Source: Planctomycetaceae bacterium
GTDB taxonomy: Bacteria; Planctomycetota; Planctomycetia; Pirellulales; Thermoguttaceae
Assembly (NCBI GenBank): GCA_031278315.1
Contig: JAITKS010000077.1
Location: 1-11,293 of the forward strand
DNA: 11,293 nt
Direction of reading: 5' to 3'
Each line of letters opens with the position of its first letter. Position 1 is the stretch's first letter. This document shows, one piece after another, positions 1 to 6,574 of the stretch. Made by a program: the position numbers and the translations under genes. A model generated the notes under the pieces. The model did no database searches. It was given only the letters and a program-made list of their open reading frames with translations, and was not told where the DNA came from.

Positions 1-61
1 AAGAATCGCAAAATATCAACTTAATCCAAAAGAAAATTTATCGTAAAAAACAATAATGTTA

Positions 62-122
62 CTAATATATCAGTGAAATTTTTTTCAGAGGTTTCAAGTT
101 TATTTGTAATATATCAGTGGAA
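62..122 (+). repeat. Dispersed ATATATCAGTG(G)AA repeats, two copies
   Basis: Two copies lie close together. The first (62-105) reads TAATATATCAGTGAAAT followed by a T-run, then GGTTTCAAGTTTATTT. The second (106-122) is the short core GTAATATATCAGTGGAA. The longer form recurs at 553-616 and, inverted, at 7057-7118. The core recurs, more or less degenerate, near 756-775 and 4659-4675 (inverted), 4406-4420, 4783-4802 and 7005-7022. All copies are intergenic. Function is unknown; a REP-like or MITE-derived family is an inference. Confidence 0.7.
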
Positions 123-176
123 TAAATTTTTTTCAATTTTTTGTAATATTTAAGCACGAAATACACGAGAAAAGGA

Positions 177-500
177 GTTAACTATCAAAAAGTCCCGCTA
201 GGGACTATTCACCAAAAAACTTTATTAACCGTATGCTTTAGCTTACGGCTCACATGTCTATAACTTATCCAAGTCCCGCAGGGACGACACTTTATTAACC
301 GTATGTTTTAGCTTACGGCTCACACGTCTATAACTTATCCAAGTCCCGCAGGGACGACACTTTATTAACCGTATGCTTTAGCTTACGGATCACACGTCTA
401 TAACTTATCCAAGTCCCGCAGGGACGACACTTTATTGAGATATGAGAATGGGTAAAATCTGAAATAACCATCGTCCCTGCGGGACTTCTTGATAGTTAGC
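177..500. repeat. Composite block with ~28-bp terminal inverted repeats around a tandem array
   Basis: The left end (177-205) reads GTTAACTATCAAAAAGTCCC and continues into GCTAGGGAC. The right end (473-500), reverse complemented, reads GCTAACTATCAAGAAGTCCC and continues into GCAGGGAC. The arms differ at two positions and one indel. Each arm carries its own GTCCC/GGGAC mini-hairpin. The interior is a three-copy 70-bp array plus about 40 bp of unique sequence. No coding sequence or target-site duplication was seen, so this resembles a non-autonomous MITE-like element without proof of mobility. Confidence 0.65.
221..436 (+). repeat. Tandem array, three 70-bp units plus a 6-bp partial
   Basis: Units are 221-290, 291-360 and 361-430, and a fragment TTTATT follows. 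They differ at only a few positions. Each unit can fold into two hairpins: CCGTATGC-TTTA-GCTTACGG (229-248 in unit 1, one internal mismatch) and GTCCC-GCA-GGGAC (273-285 in unit 1). The DNA between the hairpins is also conserved, so there are no unique spacers and this is not a CRISPR array. The GTCCC hairpin is shared with the terminal inverted repeats of the surrounding block. Confidence 0.9.
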
Positions 501-552
501 TTATTCCGTAACGTAGAGACACAATGCCTTGTGTTTCTACGTTACGGAATAA
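501..552. repeat. Near-perfect 24-bp-stem hairpin
   Basis: The left arm is 501-524, the loop TGCC is 525-528 and the right arm is 529-552. The arms match at 23 of 24 positions, and the odd pair is G-T, which would be a wobble in RNA. It begins directly after the right terminal repeat of the 177-500 block. The centre (GTAGAGACACAA-TGCC-TTGTGTTTCTAC) belongs to a palindrome type that I recall as widespread in bacterial intergenic DNA. A weaker relative sits at 2310-2346. There is no T-run on either side, so a simple terminator is not indicated. Confidence 0.85.
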
Positions 553-616
553 ATAATATTTCGGTGAAATTTTTTCAAAAGGTTTCAAGTTTATTTTTTT
601 ACTAACCTTATTTTTC
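553..616 (+). repeat. Long form of the dispersed CAGTGAAAT/GGTTTCAAG repeat
   Basis: It reads ATAATATTTCGGTGAAAT, then a T-run, then CAAAAGGTTTCAAGTTTAT, then ACTAACCTTATTTTTC. The same order of blocks occurs inverted at 7057-7118, and the first two-thirds match 62-105. Finding it in three separate spacers marks it as a repeat family rather than local low complexity. Confidence 0.75.
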
Positions 617-1192
617 ACCTTATTTTTCCGAACAAAACAACCTTAGTAGCCAATGAGACTCTCACACACCAACCTTATTACATTATTAACAAAAATCATT
701 TTTAAAGAATAAGGTTTTAGTGAAAAATTCATAACCTCAAAAAAGTTGTAAAACAAAAATTCCACTGACCTATATAATCATAAATCTAAAATTACATTTC
801 TCAGTGTTCTCAGTGTTCTCTGTGGTTAATAAAAAAATTATTTCACAGACATATTACCTACTATTCTATATGATATTTCTATACGTATTGTATTAATGAA
901 TTTTGGTGTCAGTAATTCCCTATTGTATTTTGTGAGGATTCTTTTATAATTCCCGCCCGCTTTCCAGTAAGGTAAGCAGACAAGTAAGTAAGCGGCTCGA
1001 ATCGAAATCGAAATATAATGAGAGAGTAATTGAAGTAGAGTTTATAACAAATTTCGTGTTCTCTTTGTTCTATTTGAATCTATATTGTTTTCTATATTGA
1101 TTGGGTTGCGGGTTTAGAATTAAAAATTCAACTGAAATATTACAAAAAAATATTACAAAAAAATTTAACTGTATAAATAATACAATACGATT
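617..1192. other. Non-coding spacer upstream of leuB
   Basis: No convincing gene was seen. The stretch holds an inverted degenerate ATATATCAGTGG core near 756-775 and a short tandem CTCAGTGTT run near 800-822 ending in CTCTGTGGTTAAT. A weak CCGCTT/AAGCGG inverted pair lies at 957-962 and 990-995. Duplicated ATATTACAAAAAAA lies at about 1137-1163. The last 30 bases before leuB contain TATAAATAATACAAT (1172-1186), which could hold a -10 element, but I could not pair it with a clear -35. No tRNA fold was found. Confidence 0.5.
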
Positions 1193-2254
1193 ATGTTAAA
1201 AATTGCTGTTATCGGCGGAGATGGAACAGGACCTGAAGTTGTTGCGGAAGCGGTTAAGGTTCTAAAGTGTATCGGTGAATTAGAAAATATTCCGATGCAA
1301 TTTGATGATTTTAATATTTGCGGTGAACGTTATCTTAAAACTGGTGTAACGATCACGGAAGATGAAATTAACTCGATTAGAAAATATAGTTCGATTTTGC
1401 TTGGGGCGATTGGTCATCCTGATGTTCCGCCCGGTATTCTTGAAAAATCTTTATTACTTAGATTGAGATTCGAGTTTGATCAATATATTAATCTGCGTCC
1501 GGTGAAATTGTTACCCGGAGTTGAAACACCGCTTAAAGATAAAAAACCGGAAGATATTGATTTCGTCGTCGTGCGTGAAAATACGGAAGATTTGTACACG
1601 GGTACCGGCGGATTTTTCAAAAAAGGTACGCCGGATGAAGTCGCTACTCAAACTGCTATTTACACTCGCAAAGGTTGTGAACGATGCATAAGATGGGCAT
1701 TCGGCTACACAAGAAAAAGAAATAATCCTAAAGGCAAGCAACTCACGTTAGTTGGTAAAACAAACGTGTTGACTTACGGACATGATTTATTAAAAAGAAC
1801 TTTCGATGAAGTCGCGGTAGAATTTCCAGATGTTAAAACTGATTACAATAATGTTGATGCGTGTTGTATGTGGATGGTAAAGAATCCTGAATATTATGAT
1901 GTAATTGTTACAACAAATATGTTCGGCGACATTATAACTGACTTGGCTGGAATTTTACAAGGCGGAATGGGGGTTGCCGCCGGAGGAAATATCAATCCGG
2001 AGCCGAACGGTTGCAGCATGTATGAACCGATGGGAGGAAGCGCACCAAAATATACCGGAAAAAATGTTATTAATCCTATTGCAGCTATAAATGCAGCGGC
2101 TATGTTACTGGAGCAAGAAGGTTTTACTGCCGCTGCGAATCGCATAAATAAAGCAATTGCGTTTGTTACTGGAAACAAAATGAAAAGTCAAGCCGCCGGA
2201 AAAATGGGATACAAAACAAACGAAATAGGAAACCTAGTCTGTGAAAACTTGTAG
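1193..2254 (+). CDS. leuB: 3-isopropylmalate dehydrogenase
   Basis: Oxidises and decarboxylates (2R,3S)-3-isopropylmalate to 2-oxoisocaproate with NAD+, the third step of leucine synthesis, in the cytosol. The 353 residues match the family's usual length. Visible motifs: the N-terminal GGDGTGPEV nucleotide-fold start (8-16); the substrate-loop arginines in LLLRLRFEFDQYINLRP (87-103); VVVRENTEDLYTG (125-137) with the catalytic-region Arg and Tyr; GKTN (188-191) with the catalytic Lys; and VDACCMW (221-227) and FGDIITD (244-250) with the metal-binding aspartates. The adenine-binding stretch is GGSAPKYTGKNVINP (281-295). Isocitrate, homoisocitrate and tartrate dehydrogenases share this fold, but the LLGAIGHPDVPPGILEK segment (69-85) favours LeuB. 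No leuA, leuC or leuD is in the window. The ATG has no SD site, so the start rests on the conserved MLKIAVIGGDG. Confidence 0.88.
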   Translation: MLKIAVIGGDGTGPEVVAEAVKVLKCIGELENIPMQFDDFNICGERYLKTGVTITEDEINSIRKYSSILLGAIGHPDVPPGILEKSLLLRLRFEFDQYINLRPVKLLPGVETPLKDKKPEDIDFVVVRENTEDLYTGTGGFFKKGTPDEVATQTAIYTRKGCERCIRWAFGYTRKRNNPKGKQLTLVGKTNVLTYGHDLLKRTFDEVAVEFPDVKTDYNNVDACCMWMVKNPEYYDVIVTTNMFGDIITDLAGILQGGMGVAAGGNINPEPNGCSMYEPMGGSAPKYTGKNVINPIAAINAAAMLLEQEGFTAAANRINKAIAFVTGNKMKSQAAGKMGYKTNEIGNLVCENL

Positions 2255-2309
2255 TAATTATACAGTGAAATTTTTGTTGACATCTTAAAACAAAAACAAT
2301 AAGTAATGT

Positions 2310-2346
2310 AAAGACACAAAGACACAAAGACACAATACCTTGTGTC
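2310..2346. repeat. AAGACACA tandem triplet and short palindrome
   Basis: The 8-base unit AAGACACA repeats three times (2310-2335). Its last copy pairs across a TACC loop with TTGTGTC (2340-2346). This is a degenerate relative of the hairpin at 501-552, probably expanded in one arm by slippage. It lies in the 231-bp spacer between leuB and argS. Confidence 0.6.
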
Positions 2347-2420
2347 TCTATGGAGAGCCGAATATATTCAACTAAAATATTGCCGTTGATATATTACTAA
2401 AAACAGATTTAAAATTTAAA

Positions 2421-2462
2421 ACATGAGCGTTCACAAAAATAAAAATTTACGTGAGCGGTTAC
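2421..2462. repeat. GAGCGTTCAC/GTGAGCGGTTAC imperfect palindrome upstream of argS
   Basis: Reads ACATGAGCGTTCACAAAAAT followed by AAAAATTTACGTGAGCGGTTAC. It is similar to 5016-5055, downstream of the peptidase-like gene, including the AAAACAT lead-in and the A-rich loop. It ends 23 bases before the argS start codon, so it could affect argS leader folding, but its recurrence elsewhere suggests a dispersed element. Confidence 0.5.
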
Positions 2463-2485
2463 AAAAATCTTGAAACAAAAAATTT

Positions 2486-4222
2486 ATGATTCTTAACATA
2501 TTGAAGTCTCGTTTTTCAACAGCGATTAGTAATTTTACGGAGGATGTATCTGTTTATCTTGATTTAATTCGTCCGTCTCACGATATACGATTCGGCGATT
2601 ATCAAGCGAATATTGCGATGCCTCTTGCTAGTAAATTATCACGTAATCCGAGAGAAATTGCATCCGAAATAATTTCACAGCTTCAGGTAGATGATATTTG
2701 TAAATCAGTTGAAGTTGCCGGTGCAGGATTTATAAATCTTACATTGAGAGAATCGTTTCTAGTAGAAAAACTTCTTAATGCCGCTGCTGATTCTGAACGG
2801 ATGGGAATTGAATTGGTAAGAAATCCGAAAAATTTTATCGTTGATTATTCAGGTCCCAATGTTGCCAAGCCGATGCATGTTGGTCATTTACGCTCGACGG
2901 TGTTGGGAAATGCGATTACAAATATGCTGCGCTTTCGCGGACATAACGTAATTACTGACAATCATCTTGGCGATTGGGGGACACAATTCGGAATGATAAT
3001 TTTCGGTTACAGAAATTATCTCGACGTTGATTCGTACTGTCGGCAACCTGTAGAAGAGTTAAGCAGAATTTACAAACTAGTTCGTAACAAAATTGATTCA
3101 GGCGATCAGGAAATTTCAGCAAGCGTACTCGAAGAGACTGCAAAATTACACGACGCCGATCCTGATAATTTAAAAATTTGGAACGAGGTAATGCCGTTTG
3201 CAATGAATGAAATTGACTCAATTTACAAACGAATCGGAATCAAATTTGATTATACGTTAGGTGAGAGTTTTTATCATCCGTTGCTTGCTGATATTGTAAA
3301 TAATTTGATTGAGCGCGGCATTGCAAAAGAGACAAATGGAGCGATTGGAATATTTTTTGAAGGTAACGATACGCCGATGTTAATCCGCAAGAAAGACGGA
3401 GCATTCTTGTACGGCACGACTGATATTGCGGCAATTTTATATCGGATTCATCAATTTAAGCCGGATATAATTTTGTATTTAACTGATTTTCGTCAATCGT
3501 TACATTTTGAGCAGCTTTTTAAGGTTTCCAAGTTGATGGGTATAAGCGGGGTTGAATTTTCGCATATAAAATTCGGTACAGTACTTGGTGAAGACGGCAA
3601 GCCGTTTAAAACTCGCAGCGGCAGTACTGTGGGACTTAATGGTTTACTAGACGAAGCTGAAAAACATGCGTTGGAAATTGTAAAATCAAATGACAGATTG
3701 GAACTTTCTGAAATCGAGATTCATGAAATTGCGAAAAAAATCGGGATAGGATGTATTATTTATGCAGATTTATCACAAAATCGGGAGAGTGATTATGTTT
3801 TCAGTTACAATAAAATGCTGGCAATGAATGGAAACACAGCTGCTTACATGCAATATGCTTACGCTAGAGTTAGAAGTATTTTTTCAAAAGGAAATATTGA
3901 CGTAAATCAATTTCGAGAAAATGTAAAATCAGGTAATTTCAAGGCGGAGTTAAAATCGGATGCGGAATGTAATCTAGCAAAAGAAATTTTGAAATTTGGT
4001 GATGCAATTGATCTAGCAATCAAAGATTACAGACCGAATTTATTGACAACATATCTTTTTGAGTTAGCTAATAAGTATTCAACTTTTTTTGAGCAATGTC
4101 CAGTATTACGGGCGGAAAATGAGTTAATCAAAAATAGCCGTTTGTTATTATGTGACTTAACCGCCTCAACCTTAAACAAAGGGCTAGAACTGCTAGGAAT
4201 AAAAACTGTAGAAAGAATGTAA
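2486..4222 (+). CDS. argS: Arginyl-tRNA synthetase
   Basis: Charges tRNA-Arg with arginine using ATP; a cytosolic class I synthetase. The 578 residues match a full-length bacterial ArgS. Domains in order: N-terminal tRNA D-loop recognition domain (about 1-110, with RFGDYQANIAMPLA at 35-48); Rossmann catalytic core starting SGPNVAKPMHVGHLRST (122-138), where HVGH (131-134) is the HIGH motif; LGDWGTQFG (161-169); TTDIAA (311-316); and FGTVLGEDGKPFKTRSG (363-379), which stands in for KMSKS as usual in bacterial ArgS. The C-terminal helical anticodon-binding (DALR-type) domain ends in the typical LELLGIKTVERM. No SD site precedes the ATG; the start is supported by the MILNILKSRFSTAI opening. leuB is 231 bp upstream with repeats between, so co-transcription is uncertain. 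Confidence 0.96.
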   Translation: MILNILKSRFSTAISNFTEDVSVYLDLIRPSHDIRFGDYQANIAMPLASKLSRNPREIASEIISQLQVDDICKSVEVAGAGFINLTLRESFLVEKLLNAAADSERMGIELVRNPKNFIVDYSGPNVAKPMHVGHLRSTVLGNAITNMLRFRGHNVITDNHLGDWGTQFGMIIFGYRNYLDVDSYCRQPVEELSRIYKLVRNKIDSGDQEISASVLEETAKLHDADPDNLKIWNEVMPFAMNEIDSIYKRIGIKFDYTLGESFYHPLLADIVNNLIERGIAKETNGAIGIFFEGNDTPMLIRKKDGAFLYGTTDIAAILYRIHQFKPDIILYLTDFRQSLHFEQLFKVSKLMGISGVEFSHIKFGTVLGEDGKPFKTRSGSTVGLNGLLDEAEKHALEIVKSNDRLELSEIEIHEIAKKIGIGCIIYADLSQNRESDYVFSYNKMLAMNGNTAAYMQYAYARVRSIFSKGNIDVNQFRENVKSGNFKAELKSDAECNLAKEILKFGDAIDLAIKDYRPNLLTTYLFELANKYSTFFEQCPVLRAENELIKNSRLLLCDLTASTLNKGLELLGIKTVERM

Positions 4223-4327
4223 GAAAATTTAAGATTTAAAATTTAAAATACAAAATACAAAATTTATTTTAACGGTTCAATTCTGTTTTTATTTGTATGA
4301 TTGAGATGATACTGAGATAATTTTTAA

Positions 4328-4400
4328 AACACGAAACACACGAATATCACGAAAGACACGAAAGGTTTTTTTTATAATTTTCGTGAATTTCGTTTTTAAA
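4328..4400. repeat. CACGAAA/TTTCGTG palindromic repeat, copy 1
   Basis: An A/C-rich arm made of CACGAAACACACGAATATC and CACGAAAGACACGAAAGG is followed by a T-run. The partner arm TTTTCGTGAATTTCGTTTTT comes next. It shares both arms with the shorter copy at 4853-4914. A half-copy (GCACGAAATACACGAGA) occurs at about 153-170. Confidence 0.6.
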
Positions 4401-4439
4401 AAATTCGTAATATATCTGTGTAATAATTTATTTTTTTCG

Positions 4440-4468
4440 GGAACGCGGTCGTCTCGACCGCATTTTTT
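4440..4468 (+). terminator. GGAACGC hairpin with T-run, terminator-like dispersed element
   Basis: A perfect 7-bp stem GCGGTCG (4445-4451), loop TCT and CGACCGC (4455-4461) are followed by A and six T (4463-4468). That form suits an intrinsic terminator for rightward transcription from argS, 220 bp upstream. The 22-base element GGAACGCGGTCGTCTCGACC plus GC is identical to the reverse complement of 11250-11271. It is therefore primarily a dispersed repeat that may double as a terminator. Confidence 0.45.
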
Positions 4469-4475
4469 AGTTTTG

Positions 4476-4656
4476 TTTTTTTGACAGGATTTTTATTTGA
4501 CAGGATTTTTAAATGATAAATTAAAAGAATCAAAACTTGAAACCATCAATTAGTTGTTAGTGATTTGAACTTTAGAATCCGTGCTAATTTCCGCATGCGA
4601 ACTAACCACTAACCACTAACCACTATCCTGTAATCCTGTTTATCCTGTCAAAAAAA
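4476..4656. repeat. GACAGGAT-bounded nested palindrome
   Basis: The outer arms are TTTTTTTGACAGGAT (4476-4490) and its exact reverse complement (4642-4656). TTGACAGGATTTTT is repeated directly at 4497-4510, and ATCCTG is repeated on the right side (4625-4645). Inside, TTAGTTGTTAGTGATTT (about 4550-4565) faces tandem ACTAACC units (4601-4624). The arrangement resembles nested MITE-like elements with no coding content. Confidence 0.6.
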
Positions 4657-4680
4657 ATATTCCACTGATATATTACAAAT

Positions 4681-4783
4681 TACCTGATTTTGCATCTTCG
4701 GAATTTCCGAAGATAGAATTTTTTTTGCAGAGATTTATTTTACCTATTTTGGTATCATCGGAATTTCCGAAGATAGAATTTTT
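4681..4783. repeat. Two direct repeats 60 bp apart, each with a TCTTCGGAATTTCCGAAGA palindrome
   Basis: About 43 bp starting TACCT at 4681 recur at 4741. The first copy contains a perfect 19-bp palindrome, 9-bp arms around a central T (4695-4713). The second copy (4755-4773) has one changed base in the left arm. Both continue AGATAGAATTTTT. It could be a protein-binding dyad or a transcript hairpin, but no gene starts nearby, so a structural repeat is more likely. Confidence 0.7.
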
Positions 4784-4801
4784 GTAATATATCAGCGGAA
4801 T

Positions 4802-4832
4802 TTTTTTGACAGGATTACAAGATTTACAGGAT
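4802..4832 (+). repeat. GACAGGATTACA-type repeat
   Basis: Reads TTTTTTGACAGGATTACAAG followed by ATTTACAGGAT. It is a single-arm copy of the family that bounds 4476-4656, and it directly follows an ATATATCAGCGGAA core. This sequence type is one I recall as common in intergenic DNA of several phyla. Confidence 0.55.
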
Positions 4833-4852
4833 TGTGTTTAGTTCGCATTTAT

Positions 4853-4914
4853 TTTTAAACACGAAACACACGAAAGGTTTTTTTGTATAATTTTCGTGTG
4901 CTTCATGTTTAAAA
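4853..4914. repeat. CACGAAA/TTTCGTG palindromic repeat, copy 2
   Basis: The arm 4856-4876 (TAAACACGAAACACACGAAA...) pairs with 4891-4911 at 18 of 21 positions, with a T-rich 14-base loop. It abuts the left 75-bp cassette repeat, and their A-runs overlap. Confidence 0.65.
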
Positions 4915-4985
4915 AAATAAATATGAACAAACCATTAATATTGTGTCTTTATTTCTTACCGCCCTTTCAGAGTTGGTTTGAAATC
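4911..4985 (+). repeat. 75-bp direct repeat, left copy bracketing the two-gene cassette
   Basis: Begins with an A-run and ATAAATATGAACAAACCATT, and ends CAGAGTTGGTTTGAAATC. It matches 6930-7004 at 72 of 75 positions in the same orientation with no gaps. The pair encloses the leftward small-protein and peptidase-like genes and their candidate promoter and terminator. The right copy contains a clean GCCCTTTTAGGGC palindrome that is degraded here (GCCCTTTCAGAGT). Confidence 0.9.
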
Positions 4986-5019
4986 ATTAAATTGTATTTT
5001 TCCTTAAAAATTAAAACAT

Positions 5020-5053
5020 AACCGTTTACGAAATAAAAATTCCGTGAACGGTT
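5020..5053 (-). terminator. Possible terminator hairpin downstream of the peptidase-like gene
   Basis: The arms AACCGTTTACG (5020-5030) and CGTGAACGGTT (5043-5053) pair at 10 of 11 positions around a 12-base AT-rich loop. Read leftward, the hairpin is 24 bases past the stop codon and is followed by ATGTTTTAATTTTTAA, which is T-rich but interrupted. The same palindrome type lies upstream of argS (2421-2462), so it may be only a repeat. Confidence 0.4.
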
Positions 5054-5077
5054 ACCTGAAATGCAACATAGATTTGA

Positions 5078-6559
5078 TTAATTTATTATACCAGAATGTA
5101 AACGAGTATAAGTTTCTATACATGTTCTTGTTGGTAATGTATCTCCTTCAAAATAAACAACTCCCGGTAAACGAAATGCTAATGGTTTTGCAGTTCCGGC
5201 AAAATTCATATCAACCTTATTACACGTTAATAATATCTCGCCAAATTTGGCTCTTGTTGAAGAAAAAAGTTCAGGACAACTTATCTCAACCATCCAAAAA
5301 TATTCAGGTAGTTTTTTGAAACGATTAAGTATATTTTCCTCAAACCAATGATTTTGTAAATCTCCAATATATTGTTTCCGACTAATAAAAATTGATCTCA
5401 ACACAATTTGTTTGTTTTTTACAAAATGAACTAATCGGTCATACCAAGATATATAAAGTATTGGATTGAGATCAATAAAAGAATTAAGAATTTCTAACGC
5501 AACTAATTCTGTTTTTTCAAAACAAAGAGCATCTTTACATTGATTTAATCCCCAAAGATGTAAAAAATTGTCTTTTTCAATAAAATTTCTTGGAATACAA
5601 AGATAAGGTCCAAAATTGTCATCATGTATAATATAAGTGCTTAACCAGCATTCGCTTGAGTAGTATTCATTTAACCCAAAATAAAATTTTCCAGCATCAG
5701 AAACCCATGTATCCTCATTAAAAGTGTGTCCTATGACTGGAACAACATGTGCGCTATTTGTTGTCTTAAAAGCAAGCAAAGATGGACATCCTGATTCAAT
5801 ATTTCCATAGAGTGATGAATAAAAAGATATTTTTTTAGTTTTTTCTAATGAAGCCGGTGACTCTTCTTTTGAAATAATATTCTTTTTAGCCAGAATTTGA
5901 GTTATTTCATGCGTACTCAATCCTGGAGTTGGATATTGCGTAAATCCTGCAAGTTGATTGATTTCCGAATAAGAGATATCGCCTTCAGGTAAAAGCAACG
6001 ACAATACAGAACGCAATGCAACATGAGCACACACAAAAGACAATCCATTTTGTTGTGCATATAAAACACCAGTTACATCAAAAATGCCGAAAGGATAAGC
6101 AACTTTATAAGTCCTTTTACAGTGAATAAAATTATTATGTAATTCGTGTCGATAAGGTTTTAGTACAGACTCATAAATGAATAAATTATGCCGTCTATTT
6201 TCAAAAAACTCTTTTCTTATTACAGCATATCCCAAAAAATTATCCAATGCGGGACGTTTGTCTTTTTCAGATGTAAAAAAAGAAACACGCCAAATTTGCG
6301 AATTAGTAAAATCGCAATTACACTGCCTTAATAAATTGTCATCTTCTTGAACTATTTCATTATTACTGTCTATACTTTCTACTAGAAACGAACAAAGGTC
6401 AAGTTTTCTAGCTAAAGAAAAAATACGTCTTACCGTATGTTCAGAATCAAAAAAACGATCAATAAAATCGAAATTAGAATAGATTGGTTTTCGCGCATCG
6501 TACCAGTCGATTATTTTACCGCAATTCTTACGAAAACCTGTAGGTGATAAGTCTTGCAT
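5078..6559 (-). CDS. Conserved hypothetical protein with C39/papain-like cysteine peptidase-type core
   Basis: The family name is not recognised. In the 493 residues, the middle segment looks like a cysteine-peptidase fold: YAQQNGLSFVCAHVALRSVL (167-186) resembles the Gln...Cys helix of C39/papain-like enzymes with Cys177. SAHVVPVIGH (269-278) supplies a His, probably His271. STYIIHDDNFGPYL (307-320) supplies an Asp (313 or 314). GLSTHEITQIL (213-223) and GCPSLLAFK (257-265) lie between, as expected of such domains. The N-terminal third (FLGYAVIRK at 108-116) and a C-terminal region (WMVEISCPELFSS...FGEILLTC, 422-446) suggest three domains. No signal peptide or membrane segment is evident, so it is probably cytosolic. 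The start is fixed by AAAGGAG 8 bases before the ATG. It follows the small gene by 14 bases. Substrate and role are unknown. Confidence 0.8.
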   Translation of the reverse strand: MQDLSPTGFRKNCGKIIDWYDARKPIYSNFDFIDRFFDSEHTVRRIFSLARKLDLCSFLVESIDSNNEIVQEDDNLLRQCNCDFTNSQIWRVSFFTSEKDKRPALDNFLGYAVIRKEFFENRRHNLFIYESVLKPYRHELHNNFIHCKRTYKVAYPFGIFDVTGVLYAQQNGLSFVCAHVALRSVLSLLLPEGDISYSEINQLAGFTQYPTPGLSTHEITQILAKKNIISKEESPASLEKTKKISFYSSLYGNIESGCPSLLAFKTTNSAHVVPVIGHTFNEDTWVSDAGKFYFGLNEYYSSECWLSTYIIHDDNFGPYLCIPRNFIEKDNFLHLWGLNQCKDALCFEKTELVALEILNSFIDLNPILYISWYDRLVHFVKNKQIVLRSIFISRKQYIGDLQNHWFEENILNRFKKLPEYFWMVEISCPELFSSTRAKFGEILLTCNKVDMNFAGTAKPLAFRLPGVVYFEGDTLPTRTCIETYTRLHSGIIN

Positions 6560-6567
6560 GATGCTAA

Positions 6568-6574
6568 CTCCTTT
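6568..6574 (-). promoter_or_regulatory. SD site of the peptidase-like gene
   Basis: AAAGGAG on the minus strand, 8 bases before the ATG. Its first base is also the last base of the upstream gene's TAA stop, so ribosomes ending on the small gene finish on this site. This supports translational coupling. Four of the seven genes in the window have no recognisable SD site, so its presence is informative. Confidence 0.75.

Larger units (their letters stand above)
4223..5077. other. Repeat-packed convergent spacer between argS and the cassette
   Basis: About 855 bp lie between the 3' ends of argS and the leftward peptidase-like gene, and no gene is supportable. From left to right it holds an AT-rich TTTAAAATTTAAAATAC run (4226-4266), a CGTGT/CACGAA palindrome (about 4328-4400) and a GGAACGC hairpin with a T-run. 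A GACAGGAT-bounded nested palindrome and a 60-bp-period direct repeat carrying a 19-bp palindrome follow. After these come a second CGTGT palindrome, the left 75-bp cassette repeat and a possible terminator. Individual elements are listed separately. Confidence 0.7.

Noticed and set aside
221..436. CRISPR array
   Set aside because: The repeated unit is 70 bp and conserved throughout. There are no unique spacers between repeats, and no cas genes in the window.
177..500. Insertion sequence
   Set aside because: Inverted ends are present, but there is no transposase reading frame and no target-site duplication, so only a non-autonomous element is possible.
952..1005. Possible tRNA or small RNA from the CCGCTT/AAGCGG pair and GGCTCGAATCG
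   Set aside because: GCTCGAATC resembles a T-arm, but no acceptor stem, anticodon arm or D-arm could be assembled around it.
5044..5319. Rightward 91-codon open frame
   Set aside because: It lies antisense to the 3' end of the peptidase-like gene, starts inside a palindromic repeat, has no SD site and no recognisable motif.
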